Origin: Hanleya hanleyi
Lineage: Eukaryota > Mollusca > Polyplacophora > Lepidopleurida > Hanleyidae
DNA: 64,000 nucleotides
Direction of reading: 5' to 3'
Assembly (NCBI GenBank): GCA_036873755.1
Contig: JAVTVY010039265.1
Coordinates: forward strand, 110,314-174,313
Below the pieces are notes generated by a model that worked only from the letters and a program-made list of their open reading frames with translations, ran no database searches and was not told the DNA's origin. Below, piece after piece: positions 42,031-54,200 of the stretch. The translations under genes were made by a program, and so were the position numbers. Position 1 is the first letter of the stretch, and the number at the start of each line of letters is the position of its first letter.

Positions 42031-42835
42031 TATATAGAGCCAGTAGCGGAAGGATGTGATCTAATATTGGATTGTTATAATTGTTCGTTGTCTCATACAG
42101 GCCCACAACTAAAACTTTGAAATATATATAAGAACGTTTTTAGAAGCCATACCTTTCAACAAATTCTCTGAGATACTTTCGTCAATCTATATGACGTTTC
42201 TTTTGTGATAAAAGTACGAACAATCGACACTGGTCCTGCAGTCTACCACCGTATTGATAGGAACTCAATAGCGCCTAATCACTTCCACTAGTCTATTCCT
42301 GGAACCTAATTTCACACCTGGTCGGGCACGACGCTCGATAGGATGTCTCAGTAATTTGACTGTTGAACGAAACGACATCGCGTTTATATTGCATCGTTTC
42401 ACAAATAATAGAGTTATCTAAAAGTAGATCGGGATAAAGCTTGACACATTAGTTGAGATGATAGCTTGGATCGCTTTTGGTACCGAGATATTGAAGAGCG
42501 GGTATAAAACAATTCCAGGGTCGTGTTTATCTGAATGAAAGTGACGATAATTTTCCATTCAAAAGCTGCGGTAATTTCTAAGATCACGCTGACATCGTAG
42601 GCATTGTTGGGGTATGGTTTCATATACATCGGCGACCTTACGAGATTCAGTCCACTCACAATTTAGTAGACCATTATTAGTGTATTATTCAACCTATAAC
42701 ATGCTCTGACAACTACACATCTACATGTCCAAAACACTGGGGACCCATATCCTACTTACTCTTCTAAGTCTTACAACATTTCCAGTGTTATAGTCTCTTT
42801 GAGAGGCATTTTTGAAGTTAGAAACTAGTAACCAA
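42031..42835. other. No gene recognised
   Basis: AT-rich, with no identifiable frames. Confidence 0.4.
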
Positions 42836-43085
42836 ACGGTTTATTGTGGATAACTTCTTTGTCTATTAGCTAGTGACGTTCCGCTGTAGTTATTAACATC
42901 TTTGTTTATTAGCTGGCGACGTTCCCATGTAGTTACTAACAACGTTTGAAACAGCCAATAAACAAAGCTGTTAGTAACCCTAGCATGAAACGTTTGAAAC
43001 AACCAATGAACAAAGCTGTTAGTAACTACAGCGGAACGTCGCCAGCTAATAAAAAAGATGGTATTAACTACAGCGGACTGTCACC
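42836..43085. repeat. Inverted/direct TAGTTA...TTAGCTGGCGACGTTCC block
   Basis: TTATTAGCTGGCGACGTTCC and CTGTAGTTATTAAC occur twice on the plus strand (42866-42960). The reverse complement, GGAACGTCGCCAGCTAATAA, occurs at 43033-43052, with AACAAAGCTGTTAGTAAC twice between them. It looks like a MITE-derived foldback of about 250 bp. Confidence 0.75.
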
Positions 43086-45755
43086 AGCTAATAAACCAGG
43101 CAATAAACAAAGCAATACTTCTCATGACACGGTCGTTTATACATCTTACTCAAGTTTGATAAATGCCCATGGGTCAATGCATACACTCATTGCATGGAAT
43201 TGGATAGTTCATTAGTCATGCCGGCATTGATAGTCACGACGCCATAGTAACCGGAGCTGCAATATTCGTCTCTCCAGTAGTCGTTTGATGACGGAAAAGA
43301 ATCACATTTATATAGCAGGAAGAAAACGTTGGTAAAAGCATTCGCCGACTGAATTTTTAAGGGCGAACTGATATTTAGCTTCACGAACGTGAACTCCGGC
43401 AGCCGACAGATAGACAGTAAACATCTTTATCGCAGGATTGTGGGTGCTGATGCATATAAATTATCATACTATTGGTAATATATCTGATAGTTGTCACACG
43501 AGTTAAAGTAGGTTGATCAAACTTATGTAAAAAATCAGATAAATTACTTCGAGTATGATAATTTGTTTCTCACATCAGACTATCATAACATATAAATGTT
43601 GAAACAGAATCTAAGTTAATCAAAAGTGTAAAGGTGTGATACAGGTTTTGCATCTCATTGCTTTTGGCGGATGTGATGTGAGAGCAGTAAACATGCAGGG
43701 GGTTATGACTTGCCGTAAGATAGTTACAGTCAATACCTACAAGTACCGATTGATAACAATACATCGAAAAGCCTATACATATCCCAAGTAACATTTGCTT
43801 GAGCTCACGAAATATCTGTTCATTCCCATGCCAACGCAATGTTGCAGATACTGATATCAGTAAAAATCTATAGTCTACAGAATATTGGCAATTGGAATCT
43901 TCTCACTTATTGAGACGTCTGATGACAAAAAAGAGCCGCGTTTATATGGCGAAGAGGAAGCGTTGGTCACAGTCGAATTTAGAAGAAATATACAGGCAGA
44001 CAGTAAACAGTTTCATCTTGAATGTGTTTCCTCTTACAAGTATACTTGACGACGACAGTGAACATACTTCATATCCTGTAACAGAATCGATTTACTGGCT
44101 CATACTGATACACTGAGTATTGAGAAGTTCTTTCGATTATATCGTGTCTGTGAACATTGATGGTCTGGCCACAAATACACGGGAATCATCTTGTATTGAC
44201 TCACATATTCACTTTGCCTAACAGTATAAACGATTTTCTTGAAGCCGATCGGTTTTATTTAGCGAACACTGTGGCAGTTGGTATGTGAAGTTCGCCTCAT
44301 AGTGTCGAGTAGTCGAGTTAGACAGGTAGACTAAAATGTCCAGGGATGCTGCAAAGCAAAAGCAAAGAACAATTTGTGTAAATCATCACTTGTATTAAAA
44401 AACTGCACTGGAATCAAATAATTTTAATAATAATTAATTATTAATAATAACCAAATAATATTGGTTGATGAATCTTGATACATGAACATTGCTGTGAAAT
44501 TAAGAGTTCCAGTTCAATTTTCTAGTTTGCTAGGGCTGACGCGTCACAGGAAATGGTTCAGCGTTAATCAGAATCGTTTTATGGCGGTTCTCTCAATGTT
44601 CCAGTGTTGAAATCCTTATCAATCGACAGCAGCTTGTGGTGCAATCCAGAGACTCAACAATTCAGAGCAGAAGTTTTAAGGAAAGCATTCATGTTGAAAT
44701 CATTATAAAGGCATGTGTCACACACGAAATTCGGCTGATAAAAGTCGGATACTTCACAGTGTTCGCCTATCGTGGGGTAATATGGAACCATCGTTTGATG
44801 CATATTGAACCGCACACACATCTTTTATCGTATTCGGACTTACTAACCTTGTCCGAGTAAATGCCAGTACATTATGACATCACCTTATGCAAATCAGCCC
44901 CAGCAAACGAAACAACCATTATGGAATTTGTAAGTATTCATTACAAAGGTATTTCAAGCGTTATTTTATCAATATCACGAAGTAATGGCGATCATTCAGT
45001 TTGTTATATATACTCTATGCAATAACGACAATGCAAGCAGAGCTCATTTTTAACTAGCTTCAAAGTAGACGACAAATTAAAATGGACACATCTGAGTATT
45101 AGTAGCGATACATGTGGTGCGAATTAGCTGCAAGGCGACCGTTCAAAGGATTCTATCTTATGCAACTAAAATCTGTTCCATACTTCAAAGAGTAGTTTGT
45201 CAGTTTGGCATGCGTGTATTGTGACCCTATACTTAGAAACGCCGAGATAGAAAAAGATGGTTAATGAAGGTGATAATTCAGATCAGTTTTAAGGTGAATT
45301 TTTAGTTAGTCGAAATATCCAGATAGTAAATCGAATATTCTATTAAGTCGATGCTGAGAAAAGTAATTAACTGGAAATTTCGAAATCACCGCAAAATGTA
45401 GTGAACATGACAGAAATCGGAGAAAATTAATTGAAATTCAGTTGATTTCGTGGAAATATTAAGAATTTCTCCAAAAAAAGAATCAACAATGTCTCATGTG
45501 GGCCACCTTATGTATTTGTCCTGGTGTGGTAAAAAATCAAGTATACAAATCATTTGTGAGAAGACAGTCGAAATTTCGAGAGGTAAATGTTTCAACCCGG
45601 TAGGAATGCCTTCACATTAATCTGCCTGATACCAAATTCATTATTCGCTGAAAAATCCCTGGGCTATTGCAAAAACCGAATGTCACGCGACTAAACTGGA
45701 GAAGTCCAGCAAATGTGATAAACGCTCTCTTGCGACGCGAATCTCGAGATCTTCA
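43086..45755. other. No gene recognised
   Basis: Mostly AT-rich. A GTGGGCCACCTTAT terminus-like motif at about 45500, after TTCAGTTGATTTCGTGGAAA at 45438, resembles the start of the duplicated block at 46301, so a short third copy of that repeat's edge may be present. No convincing genes. Confidence 0.4.
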
Positions 45756-46110
45756 GGAGGGCACTGTAAACTATTCCCATCACGATGTAAATATTTTCTT
45801 CGGTTTTCACCACGAAGAAAATCTTCAAAATATTTGCAGAATATTTTCTCGACGGTGATCGCGATTTATACTATTCTAAAGGTGGTGCAAATATTTTCTT
45901 CGCGGTATGAACATTTCCACCGCCATGTAAACTATCCCCACCACAGCGTAAACTATTTCCATCACGGTGTAAATATTTCTCCGCGATGTATACTATTTCT
46001 ACCGAGGTGTAAATATTTTCGATGTAATATATATGCGTAAACTATGTTCACCGTGATATAAACTATTTACATCGCGATGCAAATATTATCACGGTGGAAA
46101 TAATTTCCTG
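45756..46110. repeat. Degenerate ~20-bp minisatellite GTAAACTATTTCCATCACGG
   Basis: About fourteen imperfect units alternate GTAAACTATTYCCAYCRCGR and GTAAATATTTTCTTCGCGGT. It has no coding evidence. Confidence 0.8.
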
Positions 46111-46300
46111 ACGATTTTCAAATTTTCTTGGATTTCTGACATTTTCCGATAAGTTTGTTATTGCAAATAAATTGATTTATAATTGCAAAATTTCACCCAG
46201 AAATGTCGAAAATTTTGAAGTGATCCTACGAAGTTGAAGAAAGAAATCTTTTACATAAAATTGCACGAAACTGTAGAGCAAATCGCAAAACTGGATTTTC

Positions 46301-49300
46301 TTTTTGAAAATTCAGTTGATTTTGTGGGAAATCCTTGTGGGAAATCCTGAAAAGTCCCATTTGGGCCACCGTACGCCTTCGGTTAGCATTGGGAAAACAT
46401 CCTACTTTGAGCAATGCATCCTCTCTAAAAGTGTTCCTCAAGAACCGCTAGGATAGTTTATTAAACAGGATTTGATGATGATCCACTTTGTATGTAATTT
46501 ACCATGGGGCGCATAATTGTCTTCAAAGGTCGGATAAACAAAAAAAAATTTTTTTCGGAAGGGTCGCCACTATTTTGTACGAGGGACGGTAACTTCTGAC
46601 GTTATCTTTATCCACTCAAATAGCTCAATAAACAGAAAACTGGTGTCGAGAAAACGGACCACATCCCTAGTGTCCAGTTTTTGTTTTTAGATTAAAAGGG
46701 TACTAGCTCTGTGTAGGATTCTCGGGAGGAGGAGGGGATGCCTTCGCCTATAACACAGGAACAAGTCTCAACCCTACATGGTCTGGAAAATTTTGGGTGT
46801 AACACAGACTGGGGGCATTTCGCTCCTCCCCACTAATTTGTGTTAGTATCCTTTGTATTAGGGGACGAAATGTCTCCATATATACTTGGATCAACGTATA
46901 TCCGGAAACGATTCTATATCATATCGGGAAAAATTCAAACTGGTCCAATAATAGGCCGACAAATGCCTTAAAAACGTCATCATTGCTGCCAATATTTTTC
47001 GTTTTTCATATTCTGGTAAGCCTGAAAAAAATGTACAGCTTGATAGCTCCTGGATAGCAAACATATTTAGGTGAAATATTTCAACAGAATAGTATCTCAG
47101 GTTGCAAGGGCATGCCACAGATATGGCTTGGAGGCTTGGGTCAACTAAAGTTGGAATCCGGATGTCGGAAATCGTAAAAGGGAAGCAGGAATTCGAAAGT
47201 TGGAATCCGATCTCCCAAAACAGGTCGTGGTACACCCAATCCGCAGGTCATGTGAGTTAAAACATGTCCCTGTGTTGTAGACGTAATCATTTAAACTTGT
47301 GTCGAAGACGAAAATGGAACGAAGGACAAGTGTCTTAACCAACTTTTATTGGCCAGGATGATTTGGGGTATACACAGCCTGGGGGATACATTTAATGACC
47401 AAAGAATTTTCTTCACATTTTCTGGTAGACTTAAATCCAAGTGTATACTGTGATGAATTGCAGTCATCATCCACGAACCATCAGAAAATTAAACTCCGGT
47501 CTTATGCAACATTATTACCACGGAGTTTACCCTTGATAAGTGGCATCTACCATCAAATGAAGAAGAACCTGAACTGCTCCTAGCTTGGGGTAATGGAAAT
47601 GATCAACACAAGAAGATTTGGTGATCTCTCATGACTAATGTTCGACATCTTGATTATTGATCTAAACCGTGTATTTGTCATTACATTTTCTGCGTTCATC
47701 TAAGTTTTGTTGCAGCCTTATTGGTTTTTCAGGACATATGTAGTAATGAATTTAATGGAGGCAAATTTATTCTCATACAACTGAATGTTCACTTATCTCG
47801 ATTCTTGTTCTTTTGTGGCTAGCTTCCATATATTGTAATCGTATTTGATGTGTTTTATCTCATTTGGAAAAAGACGAACGTAAGTAAAATCGATATCCCT
47901 ATAAATCAATACTTCGTTCTAGAATGATTTTGTAGACTGACTGATTGGAGTTAGGGGTGAATTCGGACATAATTATTTCTTGGTTCATTGTTGACTATCC
48001 AGGCCCAATGACAGAGAAAATTAAAGAACTAAAAAACGTTCCTCAAAATTTGGTTAATTGTTGGCGTGGAATATCATTATGGACAATGAATATCTGCAAA
48101 ATGTCACTTCTGAGGCCTGATCCAGACCATTTTGGAGATACATCTTCTCCAGCGTTTCATTGGTTTAGCGTAATGTTCTTGTATTCTGTTTGTGGAGTAG
48201 TAGAAAATCTATAGTCAGATATATGTTTTTGCTTACTACTTGCTTATATCAAAGACCAACACATTGTTTGTTTTTGACTTTGTATCCAGTGAGTAAATCA
48301 ATATATGACAATATATATTGCAGTGGAAAGGATAATAATAAAAAAAAAAGTTTCTCCGTGGATGTTAGACGCCAGTCTAACTCTAAACTGGAAATGGCTT
48401 GGGTTCCATGTAGTAAAATAGATCCCATAGCACATTTTGCATTCAGTGTTCATTGAAATACTTTTACCAGGGTTTTCATATAGGCTTTCTAATAACTCCT
48501 ATGCTGTTTTGCGTAAAGTCATGAAATATGGACCCAATGTTATGCATACATATAACCAAATAGTTTTGCCTCATTGTTTCTACCATTGCCTCTGTTCTAA
48601 AGATGTTCATGATTTAGTTGCAGAGGGTCGCATTTTTGTCTTTTTTCGAATTATTGAACTATGTTAAATGTTATAGCGAGGCTATTTTGAAGGCAAGATT
48701 TTCGCTCAAATCATTCAGTTGTAGTAACCATAAGAACAAAATAGTCACTAAATTTTGATTCCGTCAATGTGCAGCTTTCAGAAAATTTCAGAACTTGTTT
48801 TGATGGGTTCATTTAGTGCAATTTAATTACACAAAAAGTGACAAGGTCTCGAAAATCTTATTGCTAGGGATACTGGAACCGTAAGCCTATCGTTTGATCA
48901 ATGTCAATATTGCTTTCTGTTGTTATAGGCACCATCTGTATCCACCCGTCTGAGGATTTTGTATGAATTTTGCTTGCCCTGTATTTAGTTTACACACTAA
49001 TTAGCTAAAACTCAACTAATCTATAATTCTCGTTTGTTTCAAGATTGATTCCAGCCTAAAGTATTATAACCCAACATTCCCATGATGACCACTGTATCAC
49101 GACGATGACTACATTTAACTTATTTTCATTATTGTTTCATAACAAAGACAAAATGCTACGGAGAAACGTTCCTGAAATTTGAAAAGAAACGTTGGTATCA
49201 ATAAAATATGGTAATGTGGTTTAATTTTCAAGTTTCTAAAATACCATTTAAAAAATAATTCACCTACCGGTAATTCTTAGTCTAAAAATGTTTGTAAGAG

Positions 49301-50450
49301 TAAATAGTCCTAGTAAGAAACCATCCACTAAATTCTTAAATAATGTATGTGAAGATAATTTACTGAAGACCAAAAGATGAAAGGTAAAAATCAAATCTTT
49401 GATGTGTCTTGCGTAGTGAATGAAATAATTCTCTGTGACGAACGCATTTCAACATTTAAAGTACAGCATTACCAGTTTCGGGAGTGGTAGAAAGTCTATA
49501 GTCAGATATATGATTTTGTCTACTTACTTACATAAACGACCAACACATAGTTTGCTTTATACTTTGTACTTATTGAGGAAATCAATATACGAAGTTGACC
49601 AGCAAAGGTAGCAATTATTGATATTTGCTCACCCATTCTATTTGCTTGCTTGGAGTGCAATTACCGCAACATATGTTGTAATCAATATGTGCATCTCATG
49701 TTATATGTAATGTAGTGTTTTCGCTATTTCTAGTATCAACACCAATTCATTTTATATTGTATGAGCATTGTTTTTTCAGAACTCTCATGTTGAAAAGAGA
49801 CAGGACATTTCCCCGTACAATACTGTCGTACAATGTTGTCAATGTGCTATTGAGTAAATTACCGGCGAGGCATATTGCGTTATGTTGTCATGTCTGTCTA
49901 TCTGACTTGTAAAGATTGGTCACCATGCCTGATCAATTTATAAATTGCCCTTCGTCAAGGAAAGACCCCTAACTGTTGCACAGAGATGGCTAAACCATGT
50001 TAGTACACCATATAAATTCCTAGATTATGCAAAATTAATCTTGGTGACCCCTGAATTTTAACCTTTATTTTGAATGTTGAAGGTTTCCTCTACCTCTTGT
50101 CGGAATATAAGAAAAATGGCATTTTATTTTCAAAATTGCCTGGAACCGCCTCCAACACCAAATTGAAGTGACGTAGAAGCGATAATTAGTTGAATAGCCT
50201 AATCAGAAGCATATCACACCTGTCATATTTTGGCATATATTCTGTTCAGAAAAAGTATCAGTCTCTTTGTCTCCACTCACTCTCTGAAATAGATACGAAC
50301 GCCTCCTTAAGGAGTTTCGTTACCTTTCGTAGATAGCATCTTGAGTGCACATTTTTGACTGAACCCTAAAATTCAGATTAAAACCTGTGTTTGAGGTTAT
50401 CAATTAGAGGTACTTCACAAACAATCAACATCTCGCAAACCATAACGTAT
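46301..50450. repeat. Large direct duplication, unit 1
   Basis: Collinear with 51258-57140. 46301-49990 matches 51258-55036 almost base for base apart from small indels, and 50090-50450 matches 56690-57140. No reverse transcriptase, transposase or other protein was recognised in it. The left edge starts TTTTTGAAAATTCAGTTGAT and contains GGGCCACCGTA. It may be a segmental duplication or two copies of a long non-coding element. Confidence 0.88.
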
Positions 50451-51019
50451 GATGCAGAAGCAAAGTAACTCCGAATAAACTTAATAAACGCATGGTGACA
50501 GTCTCAATATTTCGACAAAATTTTATTTGTCATCTTCAGGATGTGATCTAACAGCAGTTACAGGCTCTTATATACAAAACGACTAACAAAGACTGAAATG
50601 GTTCGATACACAAAATTAGAGGGCAATAGCCAATCAGATAATATGTGAACATAACAATTAAGGTAAACATGAGTGGCAAATAGACATGACAAGGAATACA
50701 CACACCACATAGGCCTGACAATACACAATCGAAATGGCAATAGTTTGATAAGGATAATAGATACGGGTGGTGATTTATTGAGGTGTGTGAATGTGTATAG
50801 AGTGGCAGCAGAAATGTCAATCAGGGAATAAACACAAGTGAAACAGAGATTAGAAAAATGTATTAAGTTGATTAGAGAAACGTAACAAAGGTACCTAAGA
50901 TTGAAATCGGAAATAAGATATAGAGAATTGGATAGTTACAGAACGGGAAATGCTGAACTATATGGGCGAACTATATTAGGCTATTAATTAACAAGACAAG
51001 AAATACACACACCACAGAA
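50451..51019. other. No gene recognised
   Basis: Spacer with no partner in unit 2. It contains ATTTCGACAAAATTTTATTTG, TCATCTTCAGGATG at about 50510-50545. A related ACAAGACAAGRAAYACACACACCACA word is found twice (about 50688-50708 and 50990-51016). Confidence 0.4.
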
Positions 51020-51257
51020 ATGCTGGATAGTTGTATTATCTTATCTAAACAGTGATTGATGGAATAAAATATATAAAAATTGAAACTGGAAACAAAATAC
51101 CAAAATAATAAACAGTAGTCTACCTGAATAACTGTAGCTCTTTCATTTATTCAGGTAGGCTACTGTTTATTATTTTGGTATTTTGTTTCCAGTTTCAATT
51201 TTTATATATTTTATTCTATCAATCACTGTTTAGATAAGATAATACAACTATCCAGCA
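51020..51257. repeat. Near-perfect hairpin with ~112-bp arms
   Basis: Arm 1 (51020-51131) starts ATGCTGGATAGTTGTATTAT, and arm 2 (51146-51257) is its reverse complement with only about one mismatch. The loop is 14 bases (CTGTAGCTCTTTCA). It lies exactly at the boundary between the two duplication units. Confidence 0.93.
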
Positions 51258-54200
51258 TTTTTTGAAAATTCAGTTGATTTTGTGGTAAATCCTTGTGGGG
51301 AATCCTGAAAAGTCCCCTTTGGACCACCGTAAAACACGGCTTCGGTTAGCACTGGGAAAACACCCTACTTTGAGCAGTGCATCCCCTCTGAAATTCTAGT
51401 AAGCTGAAAGTATAGTTTTATTAAACAGGATTTGATGAAGATCCACTATGATCCACTTTGTATGTAATTTACCATGGGGCGCATAATTGTCTTCAAAGGT
51501 CGGATAAACACAAACAAATGTTGTTTTTTCGAAAGGGTGGACACTATTTTGTACGAAGGACGGTAACTTCTGACATTATATCTTGATCCAATCATATAGC
51601 TCAATAAACAGAAAACTGGTGTCGAGAAAACGGACCACATTGCTAGTGTCCGGTTTTTGCCTTTAGTTTAAAAGGCAGCTAGCACTGTGTATGATTCTCG
51701 GGTGGGGGAGGGGATGCCTTCGCCTATAACACAGGAACAAGTCTTAACCCTACTTGGTCTGGGAGATTTTGGGTGTAACACAGACTGGGGGCATTTCGCT
51801 CTTCGCCACTAATATTTGTTAGTATCCTTTGTATTAGGGGACGAAACGTCTCCATATATACTTGGATCAACGTATATCAGGAAACGATTCTATATCATAT
51901 TTATTCTTCGGGAAAAAAAGACAAACTAGTCCAATAATAGGCCGAAAAATATTTTAAAAACGCCATCACTGCTACCAATGATTTTTATTTTTCATATTCT
52001 GGTAAGCCTGAAAAAATGTTCAGTGCTATAGCCCCTGGGTAGCAAACATATTTAGATAAAATATGCCAACAGAATAATATCCCAGGTTGCAAGGCTTGGC
52101 TTGGATGCTTGGATAAACTAAAGTTGGGATTCGGATATCGGAAATCGTAACACGGAAGTAGGAATTTGAAAGTTGAAATCCGATCTCCCAAAACAGGTCG
52201 TGGTACACCCAATCGCCCAAGTAGTGTGGGTTAAACCATGTCCCTGTGTTGTAGACGTTAAACTTGTGTCGAAGACGAAAACGGAACGAAGGACAAGTGT
52301 CTTAATCAACTTTTATTGACCGGGATGATATGGGGTATACACAGCCTGGGGGATACATTTAATGACCAAAGAATTTTCTTCACATTTACTGGCAGATTTA
52401 GATCCAAGTGTATACTGTGATAAGTTGCAGCCATCATCCAGGAACCATCAGAAAATTAAACTCCGGTCTTATGCAACATTATTACCACCGAGTTTATCCT
52501 TGATAAGAGGCATCTATCATCAAATGAAAAAGAACCTGAACTGCTCCTAGCTTGGGGTAATTTAAATGATCAACGCAAGGAGATTTGGTGATCTCTCATG
52601 ACTAATGTTCGACATCACGATTATTGATCTAAACCGTGTATTTGTCATTACTTTTTCTGCGTTCATATAAGTTTTGTTGCAGCCTTATTGTTTAGTTCTC
52701 AGGATATATGTAGTAATGAATTTAATGGAGGCAAATTTATTCTCATACAACTGAATGTTCATGCTTATCTCGATTCTTGTTCCTTTGTGGCTAGCTTCCA
52801 TATATTGTAATCGTATTTGATGTGTTTTATCTCATTTGGAAAGACGAACGTAAGTAAAATCGATATCCCTTTAAATCGATACTTCGTTCCAGAATGATTT
52901 TATAGACTGAATGGTTGGAGTTAGGGGTGAATTCAGACATAATTATTTCTTGGTTCATTGTTGACTATCTAATACAGGCCCAATGACAGAGAAAATTAAA
53001 GAACTAAAAAACGTTCCTCAAAATTTGGTTAATTGTTGGCGTGGAATATCCTAATGGACAATGAATATCTGCAGAATATCACTTCTGAGGCCTGATCCAG
53101 ACCATTTTGGAGAAACATCTTCTCTAGCGGTCATTGGCTTAGCTTAATGTTCTTGTATTCTCAGTTTGTGGAGTGGTACAAAATCTGTAGTCAGATATAT
53201 GTTTTTGGTTACTACTTGCTTATATCAACGACCAACACATTGTTTGTTTTTTTACTTTGTATCCATTGAGTAAATCAATATATGACAATATATATTGCAG
53301 TGGCAAGGAAAATAAAGAAGATGAAAAAGTTTCCCCGTGGATGTTAGACGCCAGTCTAACTCTAAACTGGAAATGGTTTGGGTTCCATGTAGTAAAATAG
53401 ATCCCATAGCACATTTTGCATTCAGTGTTCATTGAAATACTTTTACCAGGGTTTTCATAAAGGCTTTCTAATAACTCCTTTGCTGTTTTGCGTAAAGTCA
53501 TGAAATATGGACCCAATGTTATGCATACATATAACCAAATAGTTTTGCCTCATTGTTTCTACCATTGCCTCTGTTCTAAAGATGTTCATGATTTAGTTGA
53601 AGAGGGTCGCATTTTTGTCTTTTTTTCGAATTATTGAACCATGAACTGTCATAAAACGACTGTCAAGACGAAATAAAAAAAAGTCAAAAGTCTGTTTGAA
53701 ATGTATATTATAAGATTAGAATAATTCAAATATCTACAATGAATACATTAGAAGTTATAGCGAGGATATTTTAAAGGCAAGATTTTCACAAACCGCTCTA
53801 TTTTCGCTCAAATCATTCAGTTGCAGTAACCATAAGAACAAAATTGTCACCAAATCTTGATTCCGTCAATAAATATCTCTCAGAAAATTTTAGAACGTGT
53901 TTTAGCGCAATTTAAGTACACAAACGCTGACAAGGTGTCGGAAATCATAAGCCTATCGTTTGATCAATGTCAATATTGCTTTCTGTTGTTATAGCCACCA
54001 TCTGTATCCACCCGTCTGAGGATTTTGTATGAATTTTGCGCGCCCTGTATTTAGTTTACACACTAATTAGCTAAAACTCAACTAATCTATAATTCTGGTT
54101 TGTTTCAAGATAGATTCCAGCCTAAGGTATTATAACCCAACATTCCCATGATGACCACTGTATCACGATGCCTACATTTAACTTATTTTTATTATTGTTT

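Noticed and set aside
50500..50550. Hammerhead-ribozyme-like core (minus strand CTGAAGA, complementary stem, GAAA)
   Set aside because: The minus strand has CCTGAAGATGACAAAT and TTTTGTCGAAATATT, which resembles the CUGANGA-stem-GAAA core known from Penelope-like elements. An extra base disrupts the expected stem II closing pair, and stems I and III are not convincing.
46891..52309. Paired frames in both duplication units (for example 46891-47235, 47395-47583 and 52362-52550)
   Set aside because: They persist in both units only because the units are nearly identical. Other frames in the same stretch are not kept and no domains are seen.
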